Positions 39,908-48,382 of a stretch of DNA of 64,000 nt are shown piece by piece. The notes below the pieces were generated by a model. The model made no database searches. It was not told the DNA's origin and worked only from the letters and a program-made list of their open reading frames with translations. The stretch is from the NCBI GenBank assembly GCA_002300355.1, contig NSGV01000001.1, positions 4,402,001 to 4,466,000 of the forward strand, read 5' to 3'. Source of the stretch: Streptomyces sp. TLI_235 (GTDB taxonomy: Bacteria > Actinomycetota > Actinomycetes > Streptomycetales > Streptomycetaceae). The translations under genes were made by a program, and so were the position numbers. How positions within the stretch are numbered: position 1 is the stretch's first letter; each line of letters starts with the position of its first letter.

Positions 39908-40840
39908 ATGTCCGGTTCCCATCGCGCCACCACCCAGCACCGTCCGGCCGACGTGCCGGGCCCCCGCAGCAGTGCGGACGGCCAGGGGCCACGGCCGCGC
40001 GGACACCGGCGCAAGGCCAAGCAGCGCCGCGGCGGCAAGGCCCTGATGGGCGGCACGGCGGTCCTGCTCGCCGCGGCCGCGGGCTGGTTCACCGTCGGCC
40101 AGGGCCGGGGCATCCCCTCGTTCGCCAGCGCCGGCGCCCCGGAGCGCCCCGAGGCGGACGTGACGCACGCCGACATCGCCCCGCTGTCGGCCGGCGGCCA
40201 CACCGAGGGCCCGGCCGCCGCGGACCGCTCCGACCGCAGCGACGGCGCGGTTGCGGTCATCCCGGGCCTCGGCCCGTCCTTCCTCGCCAAGATCCCCGCC
40301 GAGACCAACCAGGTCGTGGTCGCCTCCGGCAGGGGCGCGGACTCCGCGGACACCACCGTCACGCTCTGGACGCGCACCCCGGACGGCCGCTGGAAGCCCG
40401 GCCAGGCATGGGCCGCCCACAACGGCTACAAGGGCTGGTCCGCGCAGAAGCGCTCCGGCGACCTGCACAGCCCGATCGGCGTCTTCGGCCTCACCGACGC
40501 CGGCGGCCGCGAGGCCGACCCGGGCAGCAAGCTGCCCTACGACAAGGACCCGGGCTTCGTGGTCGGCGGCAAGGGCTTCAACGGCGAGCCGCTGGCCGGC
40601 TCCTTCGACTACGTGGTGGCGATCAACTACAACCGGGTCGCCGGCCGGTCCCCGCTGGACACCGCCGCGCCCGAGGGCAAGGCCAAGGGTGGCGGGGTCT
40701 GGCTGCACGTCGACCACGGCGGCCCCACCCACGCCTGCATCTCGCTGCCCGAGGCGAACATGATCGAACTGATCCGTGCGCTCGACCCGGCGGCCCACCC
40801 CGTGATCGCGATGGGCGACGCAGCCGCGCTGGCCACCTGA
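39908..40840 (+). CDS. Membrane-anchored L,D-transpeptidase (YkuD-fold) protein
   Basis: The 310-residue protein has a basic, disordered N-terminus (RGHRRKAKQRRGGK) and one transmembrane helix (about residues 45-63). The extracytoplasmic L,D-transpeptidase-like domain contains LHSPIGVFGL near 187 and the catalytic HVDHGGPTHACISL (His270, Cys277). Such enzymes crosslink peptidoglycan peptides 3-3 or attach proteins to the wall. The motif HGGPTHAC differs from the classical HGT..SxGC, so activity on a different acyl donor is possible. GGAGG stands eight bases before the ATG; an earlier ATG at 39842 has none. Confidence 0.85.
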   Translation: MSGSHRATTQHRPADVPGPRSSADGQGPRPRGHRRKAKQRRGGKALMGGTAVLLAAAAGWFTVGQGRGIPSFASAGAPERPEADVTHADIAPLSAGGHTEGPAAADRSDRSDGAVAVIPGLGPSFLAKIPAETNQVVVASGRGADSADTTVTLWTRTPDGRWKPGQAWAAHNGYKGWSAQKRSGDLHSPIGVFGLTDAGGREADPGSKLPYDKDPGFVVGGKGFNGEPLAGSFDYVVAINYNRVAGRSPLDTAAPEGKAKGGGVWLHVDHGGPTHACISLPEANMIELIRALDPAAHPVIAMGDAAALAT

Positions 40841-40945
40841 CCCGTGCGGTTTGCGGGGAGTTGTCACCCTTCTACAGCCAAACTCCCCGGATACTGTTCC
40901 GGTGCGTCACCGGGCGACTCATCGGTAACCCGGTTGAGTTGATGT

Positions 40946-41890
40946 ATGACCGCCTCCCGCATCGTGGCGCTCGGCCACTACCAGCCGCCCAAGGTCCTCA
41001 CCAACGACGACCTGGCGAAGCTGGTCGACACCGACGACGAGTGGATCCGCTCCAGGGTGGGCATCCGCACCAGGCACATCGCGGTCGACGAGACCCTCGT
41101 CGACCTCGCCGCCGAAGCGGCCCAGAAGGCGCTCGCCGCGAGCGGACGCCAGGCCCACGAGATCGACCTCGTGGTGGTCGCCACCTGCACCGCGATCGAG
41201 CGCAGCCCCAACACCGCCGCCGCGGTCGCCGCCCGGCTCGGCATCACCGCCCCGGCGGCCTACGACATCAACACCGTCTGCTCCGGCTTCTCCTACGCGC
41301 TGGCCACCGCCGACCACGCGCTCCGGGCCGGCGCGGCCACCCGGGCCCTGGTGATCGGCGCCGAGCGGATGTCCGACACCATCGACTGGACGGACCGCTC
41401 CACCTGCGTGATCTTCGGTGACGGGGCCGGAGCGGCCGTCGTCGAGGCCGTCCCCGACGAGCAGTCGGGCATCGGCCCGGTGGTCTGGGGCTCGGAGCCC
41501 GAGAAGGGCGACGCGGTGGTCATCACCGGCTGGGACCCGACCATCAGCCAGCAGGGCCAGGCGGTGTTCCGCTGGGCCACCACCCGGATCGCCCCGCTCG
41601 CCCGCGAGACCTGCCGCAAGGCCGGGCTGGACCCGTCCGAGCTGCGCGGCTTCGTCGCCCACCAGGCCAATCTGCGGATCATCGACGCGATCGCGGCCAA
41701 GCTGGGCGCCGCCCCGGACGCGGTGATCGCCCGCGACGTGGTGGACTCCGGCAATACCTCCGCCGCCTCGATCCCGCTCGCCCTCAGCAAGCTGGTCGAG
41801 CGCGGGGAGCTCCGCTCCGGCGACCCGGTGCTGCTGTTCGGCTTCGGCGGCGGGCTCGCCTACGCCGGCCAGGTGGTGCGCTGCCCGTAG
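40946..41890 (+). CDS. Beta-ketoacyl-ACP synthase III-like enzyme (FabH family)
   Basis: The 314-residue thiolase-fold protein has the complete FabH triad: Cys112 in INTVCSGFSYAL, His239 in VAHQANLRIID and Asn270 in DSGNTSAASIP. FabH enzymes condense an acyl-CoA starter with malonyl-ACP. No acpP, fabD or fabF is adjacent, so this may prime a specialised lipid rather than housekeeping fatty-acid synthesis. The first in-frame ATG is used; no good ribosome site precedes it. It converges on a TetR regulator gene with a very strong terminator between them. Confidence 0.9.
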   Translation: MTASRIVALGHYQPPKVLTNDDLAKLVDTDDEWIRSRVGIRTRHIAVDETLVDLAAEAAQKALAASGRQAHEIDLVVVATCTAIERSPNTAAAVAARLGITAPAAYDINTVCSGFSYALATADHALRAGAATRALVIGAERMSDTIDWTDRSTCVIFGDGAGAAVVEAVPDEQSGIGPVVWGSEPEKGDAVVITGWDPTISQQGQAVFRWATTRIAPLARETCRKAGLDPSELRGFVAHQANLRIIDAIAAKLGAAPDAVIARDVVDSGNTSAASIPLALSKLVERGELRSGDPVLLFGFGGGLAYAGQVVRCP

Positions 41891-41907
41891 CGCGGGCGCG
41901 AGAACAC

Positions 41908-41949
41908 GCAGTGGGGCGCCGGAATCCGTGGATTCCGGCGCCCCACTGC
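41908..41949. terminator. Bidirectional terminator between FabH-like and TetR genes
   Basis: A near-perfect palindrome pairs 41908-41927 with 41930-41949 (about 19 bp with a tight loop). Confidence 0.9.
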
Positions 41950-42066
41950 TGCTCGGGCACGTCACGGTGCGTCGGCGAACCTCCCCCGAGGACACGGCCG
42001 CCGCCCGCCACGCCCCGGACAGGAGGCCGGGGCGCACGTGCGATGTGGACGATGTGGTGGAACGGC

Positions 42067-42708
42067 CTACTTCGGCGGCTTCTTGCCCGCGACGCCCATG
42101 TAGACCTGAAGAGCGAGGTTGGGCCTGAGGTCCTTGACCTTCACGCCCCAGGAGGTGAAGGCCTTCTGGTGTTCGGCCGCGGACGCGAGCAGGGAGACCA
42201 GCGAGCCCGCCACAGCGGCCGGGTCGATCGTCTTGTCGGTCTTGCCCTGGTTCGTTCGAACGGCCTCGGTGAGCGGAGCGACCACCGAGTTGAGCACCTT
42301 CATCCGGATCTTGAAGAACCGTTTGTCCCCCTCGGCAGCACCGAGAGTGACCACGCGAAGAATGGCATCGTTCTTGCGCCAGAAGGTGAGGAAACCGTCC
42401 ACCAGTTCTTCCGAAGTGGTGGCGCCGGTCTTTCCTGCCCAGGACTTTCCTTCGACGAGCTCTTTGAGCCCGCCGCTGTCCTCGGCCATTTCCTCTGCGA
42501 TCTCGAGGACAGCGCCCTCGACATCCGGGAAGTACTGGTAGAAGGTCGCGGGGGAGGTACCCGCCATACGGGCGACGTCGATGACCTTGACGTCCCGGTA
42601 AGGCGACGTGCTGAGCATCTCGCGGAGGCAGTCGAGCAGCTTCTGCCGCGTCTCCTGTCCGCGTCGCCCGGCGACGCGACCGTCGACGGTGCGAACTTGT
42701 CCTGTCAT
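42067..42708 (-). CDS. TetR-family transcriptional regulator
   Basis: The 213-residue protein has a TetR helix-turn-helix in residues about 18-65 (RQKLLDCLREMLSTSPYRDV, then ARMAGTSPATFYQYFPD). A mostly helical C-terminal ligand domain follows with no family-specific match I can name, ending in basic KKPPK. It is transcribed divergently from the AfsK-like kinase across a 414-bp gap and converges on the FabH-like gene, either of which could be its target. Third-position GC is lower than in its neighbours, so this gene may have a different history. Confidence 0.9.
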   Translation of the reverse strand: MTGQVRTVDGRVAGRRGQETRQKLLDCLREMLSTSPYRDVKVIDVARMAGTSPATFYQYFPDVEGAVLEIAEEMAEDSGGLKELVEGKSWAGKTGATTSEELVDGFLTFWRKNDAILRVVTLGAAEGDKRFFKIRMKVLNSVVAPLTEAVRTNQGKTDKTIDPAAVAGSLVSLLASAAEHQKAFTSWGVKVKDLRPNLALQVYMGVAGKKPPK

Positions 42709-43122
42709 GCCGTCAGCTTACCGTGGCACGATCTTGGCGCGATTCGGTGATGCGACAATTAGGCCGCTCGTGGTGGTAATGGAGGGCTCGGACGGATATT
42801 CAGCGCTCCCGTTGTAGCCCCCCCGTGCACTGATGACCCCACAGCGTGACGGCCGGTCTGCTGAGGGATGGTCGGATGACAGGCAGTGATCGCCGGAAGC
42901 GGTCGGCGGTCGGCCCGGCCGGGGTCGCGAGCGGGTCGCGTCGGGTCGCGTTCGGGCCCCGCCCCGGCGGCGCCGGGCGCGTACCGGGGACCGGACGCGG
43001 CCCGTCCGGAACGGCCCGCCCGCGCGCCGCGGGCGGGGGAGATTGGCTCCCGGGGGGCAGGCATTGGAGAATCGGGTGCGCACCCCGGACGGGGGGCGGC
43101 ACAACGGGGAGGTGGCAGCTCA
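42709..43122. other. Divergent intergenic region, TetR and kinase genes
   Basis: This 414-bp gap has an A/T-richer part (42709-42800) next to the TetR start, where its promoter and a possible operator should lie, and a very G/C-rich part up to the kinase ribosome site GGGGAGG. The kinase frame stays open across most of it but encodes Arg/Gly/Pro-rich sequence without homology features, so I treat it as non-coding. Confidence 0.55.
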
Positions 43123-45402
43123 GTGGACCAGCTGACGGCGCACGATCCGAGGCGGATCGGGCCCTTCGAGGTGCTGGGACGGCTCGGCGCTGGCGGGATG
43201 GGCCTGGTCTACCTGGCGCGCTCCGCATCGGGCCGGCGGGTCGCCATCAAGACCGTGCGCACCGAGCTGGCCGAGGACGACCTGTTCAGGGTCCGCTTCG
43301 CCCGCGAGATCGCCGCGGCCAAGACGGTCGGCGGCTTCTACACCGCCGCCGTGGTCGACGCCGACGCCGACGCCCGGGTGCCCTGGCTCGCCACCGCGTA
43401 CGTGCCGGCGCCCTCGCTGGAGGACCTGGTCAACCACTGCGGCCCGCTCCCGGTGGACGCAGTGCGCTGGCTGGTCGCCGGCATCGCCGAGGCGCTCCAG
43501 TCGATCCACGCGGCCGGCCTGGTCCACCGCGACCTCAAGCCGTCCAACGTCCTGGTGGTCGAGGACGGCCCCCGGGTGATCGACTTCGGCATCGCGGCCG
43601 GCGTCTCGCACACCCGGCTCACGATGACCAACGTCGCCGTCGGCACCCCGGCCTACATGTCGCCCGAGCAGGCCCGCGACAGCCGCAGCGTCACCGGGGC
43701 CAGCGACGTCTTCTCGCTCGGCTCGCTGCTGGTCTTCTGCGCCACCGGCCACCCGCCGTACCGCGGCGCCAACCCGGTCGAGACGGTCTTCCAGCTGCTG
43801 CGCGATCAGCCGGACCTGTCCGGGCTGCCGCTCGAGCTGGTCGACCTCGTCCGGGCCTGCATGCGGCCCGCGCCGGAGCACCGGCCGACACCCGCGCAGA
43901 TCCAGGCCGAGCTCGCCCCGCACCTGTTCTCCCGCGACGACGCCCTCGGCGACGCCGGGGACTGGCTGCCGAACAGCGGCCTGGAGCTGATCGAGCAGAA
44001 GCGCGGCCGCCGCCCGGTCGCGGCCCCGGTCGCCCAGCCGCCCGCACCGCCCGTCGTGCCGCCGCAGCCGGCCGCGCCTCCCGCGGACAGCCGGGGCAGC
44101 GGCTCGCTCGGCGGCGAGGCCGCCACCGAGCGGATCGCGCCCCGCCGCAGGCCCACCGGGGAGGAGGAGGTCCGGCTCTCCGGCGGCCCCGTCCGGATAG
44201 GGCCGGGTCCGCGGGCCGACCTGTCCGCGGCCGGGCAGCCCGTCGCCGGGCCGGCCGCGCCCGCCGCCACGGACTGGGTGCGCCGCGCCGCGGTGCCGCC
44301 GCCCGCGCCGGCGCCCCGCTGGCGGCCCTGGCGGTTCCGGATGTCCAACGACGTCTGGGGCACCCCGGTGGTCGCTGACGGCACGCTCTTCGTCTCCAGC
44401 TTCGAGGTGCACGCCCTGGACATCGCCTCCGGCGAGCGCCGCTGGAAGACCCGCGACGTCGCCTGGGCGCTCGCGGTGGCCGACGGCCGGGTGCACGCCG
44501 CCGACGGCCCGCACCTCTACACGGTGGACGTCGCCGACGGCACCGAGCGCTGGCGCAACTCCCTCGACGGCTGGGTCTACTCGCTGGACGCCGCCGACGG
44601 GGTGCTCTGCTGCGGCATCAGGGGCGGCGGCGTCCAGCTGCGTTCGGCCGCCAACGGCGCGGAGCTGTGGCGCGCCGACGACGCCCAGCAGGACTACGAG
44701 AACCCGCAGTCCGGCCCCGCCCTGATCGGCGGCGCCGCCTACTACTACGGCGGCGGACGGCTGCGCTGCGTCGACCCGCGCGGCGGCGGGCTGCGCTGGT
44801 CCTTCCCGGTCGGCGAGGACGTGCCCTCCCGCCCGGTCGAGCGCGGCGGCGTGCTCTATGTCACCTCGGGCTCCCGGGTGCACGCCCTGGACGCCGCGAC
44901 CGGCGCCGAACGCTGGCGCTTCGACGCGCCCGTGGTGCTCTTCACCCCGCCCGCGCTGGACGCCGGCGCCGCGTACGTCGCCGACTACCTCGGCACGCTC
45001 TACGCCGTCGACCTCGCCACCGGGCGGGAGCGCTGGCGCGGGCGGACGGGCAGCCGGCAGGGCGCCGAGCCGGCGGTGGTCGCGGACAACGCGGTGCTGC
45101 TCGGCTCGGGGGACACCCTGTTCGCCTTCGACACCGCGACCGGGCGGGAGCGCTGGCGGTACGCCGCCCGCGGCGAGATCGTCGGGTCCCCGGCCGTCGC
45201 CGACGGCCTGGTCCACCTCGGCAGCCGGGACCACTCGCTGCACACCGTCGACCTCGCCACCGGCCGGCTCCGCTGGGAGCTCGGCACCAAGGGCGAGCTC
45301 ACCGGCTCGCCGGTGGCCGTCGCCGGCCGGGTGTTCGCGGGCAGCAAGGACCGCTGCGTGTACGCGCTGGACTCCTACTACGGCACCGCGGTGCCGCAGT
45401 AG
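43123..45402 (+). CDS. Serine/threonine protein kinase with PQQ-repeat beta-propeller (AfsK-like)
   Basis: Residues about 12-275 are a Hanks-type kinase: P-loop LGRLGAGGMGLVYLA, ATP lysine in AIKTV (Lys43), HRDLKPSN (135-142), DFG (154-156) and GTPAYMSPEQ. A Pro/Ala/Arg-rich linker runs to about residue 400. The last 350 residues form a seven-bladed PQQ-like propeller with repeated ATGxERWR signatures. Kinase plus PQQ propeller is the layout of AfsK, which phosphorylates AfsR and DivIVA, but several paralogues with this layout exist, so I give no symbol. I see no transmembrane helix between the domains, so it is probably cytosolic or peripheral. Confidence 0.9.
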   Translation: MDQLTAHDPRRIGPFEVLGRLGAGGMGLVYLARSASGRRVAIKTVRTELAEDDLFRVRFAREIAAAKTVGGFYTAAVVDADADARVPWLATAYVPAPSLEDLVNHCGPLPVDAVRWLVAGIAEALQSIHAAGLVHRDLKPSNVLVVEDGPRVIDFGIAAGVSHTRLTMTNVAVGTPAYMSPEQARDSRSVTGASDVFSLGSLLVFCATGHPPYRGANPVETVFQLLRDQPDLSGLPLELVDLVRACMRPAPEHRPTPAQIQAELAPHLFSRDDALGDAGDWLPNSGLELIEQKRGRRPVAAPVAQPPAPPVVPPQPAAPPADSRGSGSLGGEAATERIAPRRRPTGEEEVRLSGGPVRIGPGPRADLSAAGQPVAGPAAPAATDWVRRAAVPPPAPAPRWRPWRFRMSNDVWGTPVVADGTLFVSSFEVHALDIASGERRWKTRDVAWALAVADGRVHAADGPHLYTVDVADGTERWRNSLDGWVYSLDAADGVLCCGIRGGGVQLRSAANGAELWRADDAQQDYENPQSGPALIGGAAYYYGGGRLRCVDPRGGGLRWSFPVGEDVPSRPVERGGVLYVTSGSRVHALDAATGAERWRFDAPVVLFTPPALDAGAAYVADYLGTLYAVDLATGRERWRGRTGSRQGAEPAVVADNAVLLGSGDTLFAFDTATGRERWRYAARGEIVGSPAVADGLVHLGSRDHSLHTVDLATGRLRWELGTKGELTGSPVAVAGRVFAGSKDRCVYALDSYYGTAVPQ

Positions 45403-45424
45403 GAGCAGCCGGGGGCGCGGCCCG

Positions 45425-46399
45425 TCACAGCCCGGGGTGGCGGGCCCGCCAGCCTGCCCAGGCGGACTCGATCATCTCCTCGACGCCGTGCCGGGCCGAC
45501 CAGTCGAGCTCCTTGCGGATGAGGTCGGCCGCGGCCACCACCCGGGCCGGGTCGCCCGGGCGGCGCGGGGTGACCTCGGGCTCCACCGCGCGGCCGGTGA
45601 TCCGGGCGATCGCGTCCAGCACGCCGCGGACGGAGACGCCCTCGCCGCGGCCGATGTTCAGGGTGAGGCTGACCGGCTCCCCGGCCGTGTCCAGTCGGCG
45701 GACGGCCGCCAGGTGCGCGGCCGCCACGTCCTCCACGTGGATGTAGTCGCGCACGCAGGTGCCGTCCGGTGTCGGGTAGTCGTCGCCGAAGACCAGCGGC
45801 GGCAGGCCGTCGGTGAGCCGCTGGAAGACCATCGGCACCAGGTTGGTCACCCCGTCGTCGGCCAGCTCGGGGGAGGCCGCGCCGGCCACGTTGAAGTACC
45901 GCAGCGAGACCGTCGACAGGCCGTAGGCCTTCGCCGCCGCGGCGAGCAGCCACTCGCCGACCAGCTTGGTCTCGCCGTACGGGTTGATCGGCGCGCACGG
46001 GGTTGCCTCGGTCACCAGGTCGGTGTCCGGCATCCCGTAGACCGCGGCCGACGAGGAGAACAGCACCTTGCGGACGCCGCCCGCGACGGCCGCGTCCAGC
46101 ACCGTCCGCAGGCCCTCGACGTTCTCCCGGTAGTAGAGCAGCGGCTCCGCCACGGACTCGCCGACCTGCTTCTTGGCCGCGATGTGCAGCACCCCGGTGA
46201 CGCCGTGCTCGACGATCGCGCCGTCCAGCAGGTCCCGGTCGAGGGTGGAGCCGACCACCAGCGGTACCCCGGCGGGCAGCCGGCCGGCCGAACCCGAGCT
46301 CAGGTCGTCCAGGACGACGACCCGCTCACCGGCCTCCGCCAGCTGCCGCACGACATGTCCGCCGATGTAGCCGGCGCCGCCCGTGATCAACCAAGTCAT
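45425..46399 (-). CDS. galE: UDP-glucose 4-epimerase
   Basis: The 324-residue short-chain dehydrogenase-type enzyme has the NAD motif ITGGAGYIGGHV at the start, SSSAAVYG (catalytic Ser region), the YxxxK pair in NPYGETK, and the RYFNVAGA and GTCVRDYIHVEDVAAAH blocks typical of GalE. It interconverts UDP-glucose and UDP-galactose. It lies head to head with the glycosyltransferase genes, so it probably supplies UDP-sugars for the surface polymer they build rather than serving galactose catabolism, since no galT or galK is present. Confidence 0.92.
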   Translation of the reverse strand: MTWLITGGAGYIGGHVVRQLAEAGERVVVLDDLSSGSAGRLPAGVPLVVGSTLDRDLLDGAIVEHGVTGVLHIAAKKQVGESVAEPLLYYRENVEGLRTVLDAAVAGGVRKVLFSSSAAVYGMPDTDLVTEATPCAPINPYGETKLVGEWLLAAAAKAYGLSTVSLRYFNVAGAASPELADDGVTNLVPMVFQRLTDGLPPLVFGDDYPTPDGTCVRDYIHVEDVAAAHLAAVRRLDTAGEPVSLTLNIGRGEGVSVRGVLDAIARITGRAVEPEVTPRRPGDPARVVAAADLIRKELDWSARHGVEEMIESAWAGWRARHPGL

Positions 46400-46551
46400 G
46401 CCCGAGATCCTATGCGGCACCCGTTCGAAGCCGCGGTGATCGGCGGCCCGTGCGCGTCGGGCGTGTTCGAGTCGAGTTGTCCGACACCCCGATAAGTACG
46501 GTCCGGTACGATCGCAGGCGGTTATCGTCAGCGGGAGGAGCAGGTCGCGGG

Positions 46552-48189
46552 ATGACCGCCAGCACTCCCGGCACGGCGCCCACCGCGTCACCCCAGGTCA
46601 GCGTCGTGGTGATCGTCTTCGACGATGCCGCGCACATCACCGACGCGGTGCGTTCGGCGCTCGCCCAGGGGGACTCCGTCGCCGAGGTGATCGTGGTCGA
46701 CGACGCCTCCACCGATGCCACACCCGAACGCCTGACCAGGCTCGCCGCCGCCGATCCGCGCGTGAGAGTGATCACGCGCACCGAGAACAGCGGCGGCTGC
46801 GGCACCCCCCGCAACCAGGGCCTCGCCGCCGCCCGCTCGTCCTACGTCATGCTGCTCGACAGCGACGACGTGCTCGCCCCCGACGCCGTCCGGACCCTGC
46901 TGGAGACCGCCGTCGCCGAGCAGGCCGAGGTGGTCGCCGGGGTCTGCGTGCGCCGCGAACTGCCGGCCGGCACCGACACCCCCTGGCAGCGCGACCTCTT
47001 CCCCGCGGCCGGCGCCCCGCCCCGCCGCTACGAGGGCATCGGCGAGCGGCCCGAGTTCCTCCGCGACACCCTCTGCGTCAACAAGCTCTACCAGCGGGAC
47101 TTCCTGGACAAGCACCAGGTGCGGTTCGCCGAGGGCCCGGTGCACTACGAGGACTTCGTCTTCACCGCCCGGCTCTACGCGGCCCGCCCCCGGCTGGTGG
47201 CGGTCGGCGACACCGTCTACCTGTGGCACGTCCGCCGGGAGGCCGGCCGCCAGTCGATCTCGCTCCGCCGCGACGAGGTCCGCAACTGGCAGGACCGGGT
47301 GGACGCGCACGCCGACGCGGTGCGGATCCTCGCCGAGGCCGGCGAACCGGCCCTCGCGGACGCCGCCCGCACCAAGTTCATCGACCACGACCTGCGGATG
47401 TACATCCGCGAGCTGCGGCAGAAGCCGGCCGCCTACCGCGCCGCCTGGTGGGCGATCGCCCGCACCCACCTCGCCGGCTTCGGACCCGCCCCGCTGCTCG
47501 GCGCCACCCCCGCCGGCCGCTGGCTGAGCGAGCTGCTGCTGGCCCGCCCCGAACCGGTCGACGGCAGCGACCTGGGCCGCGCCTGCGAGCTCGCCGCCGC
47601 CCCGCCCCGGCTCGCCCCGCCCTACCTCACCGACGACGACGGCCGGCCCGTCCTGGTCGACGGCGTGCCGCTCACCGGCCTCGACGCCCTCCGCCCGGCC
47701 CGGCTGCCGCTCGCCGTCGACGGCACCGTCCGGCTCGGCCCGGTCTGCACGGTCCGGCTGCGGCTGCACGACCCGTACGGGCTGGCCTCCGCCGCCCGCC
47801 CGGTCGGGGCGTACCTGGAGCTGCGCACCCGGCTCGGCCCGCCGCTGGTCGTCCGCCGCCCGCTGGAGCTCGCCCCGCACTCGGACGGCGGCTGGACCGC
47901 GGAGACCGCCGTGGACGCCTTCGAACTGCGCGACGTCGGCGAGATGACGGCCTGGTCGCTCCAGGTCCGGCTGGACTTCGAGAACGGCGACCGCGCCGTC
48001 ACCGCCGTCCGCGCACCCGGCCTCGGCAAGCGGCACGCGGTCGTCTACAAGCCGCTGCTGCGGCTCGCCCTCGTGCAGGCGTACGGGACCACCAACGGGG
48101 AGCTCGGGATGCGCGTCGCCGACGGCGTGCGCGGCGGCTGGGAGGTCGTCCGGGCCCGGCTGCGGCGGGTGCTGGCCCGACTCGGCTGA
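46552..48189 (+). CDS. Family 2 glycosyltransferase with extended C-terminal domain
   Basis: The 545-residue cytoplasmic protein has a GT-A domain in residues about 15-240: VSVVVIVFDDAAHITDAV, VIVVDDASTDATPE, the NSGGCGTPRNQGLAAAR block and the metal-binding LLDSDDVL. The remaining 300 residues are helical, then beta-rich, without an obvious named family. The N-terminal half is clearly paralogous to that of the next gene, including the rare NSGGCG(T/A)PRN motif. Wall teichoic-acid glycosyltransferases of the TarS/TarP type share a GT2-plus-beta-domain layout, so glycosylation of a poly(polyol phosphate) is plausible. Confidence 0.87.
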   Translation: MTASTPGTAPTASPQVSVVVIVFDDAAHITDAVRSALAQGDSVAEVIVVDDASTDATPERLTRLAAADPRVRVITRTENSGGCGTPRNQGLAAARSSYVMLLDSDDVLAPDAVRTLLETAVAEQAEVVAGVCVRRELPAGTDTPWQRDLFPAAGAPPRRYEGIGERPEFLRDTLCVNKLYQRDFLDKHQVRFAEGPVHYEDFVFTARLYAARPRLVAVGDTVYLWHVRREAGRQSISLRRDEVRNWQDRVDAHADAVRILAEAGEPALADAARTKFIDHDLRMYIRELRQKPAAYRAAWWAIARTHLAGFGPAPLLGATPAGRWLSELLLARPEPVDGSDLGRACELAAAPPRLAPPYLTDDDGRPVLVDGVPLTGLDALRPARLPLAVDGTVRLGPVCTVRLRLHDPYGLASAARPVGAYLELRTRLGPPLVVRRPLELAPHSDGGWTAETAVDAFELRDVGEMTAWSLQVRLDFENGDRAVTAVRAPGLGKRHAVVYKPLLRLALVQAYGTTNGELGMRVADGVRGGWEVVRARLRRVLARLG

Positions 48190-48382
48190 GGACGAACGGC
48201 CCGCCCGGGCCGGGGCGCACCGCCGCCGGGAGGGCGCCCGCGGAACGGGCACTCCCCGCGCGGTGGGAGAATTCATCCGATTCCCATGATGCCGTGGCTC
48301 AATCGGCAGAGCCGCCGCGGCAGCGTCGGAGACCCTCAGCACGCACCCTCACGCACCACCCGACGACAAGGACCCCCGCTCC

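Noticed and set aside
42886..43122. Upstream extension of the kinase frame
   Set aside because: The kinase fold starts a few residues after GTG 43123, which has a strong ribosome site; the extension is Arg/Gly/Pro-rich and unlike coding sequence.
48292..48314. Sequence resembling a tRNA D-arm/A-box (GTGGCTCAATCGGCAGAGC)
   Set aside because: No acceptor stem, anticodon arm or T-loop consensus (GGTTCGAATCC type) follows within 90 bases, so a tRNA cannot be folded.
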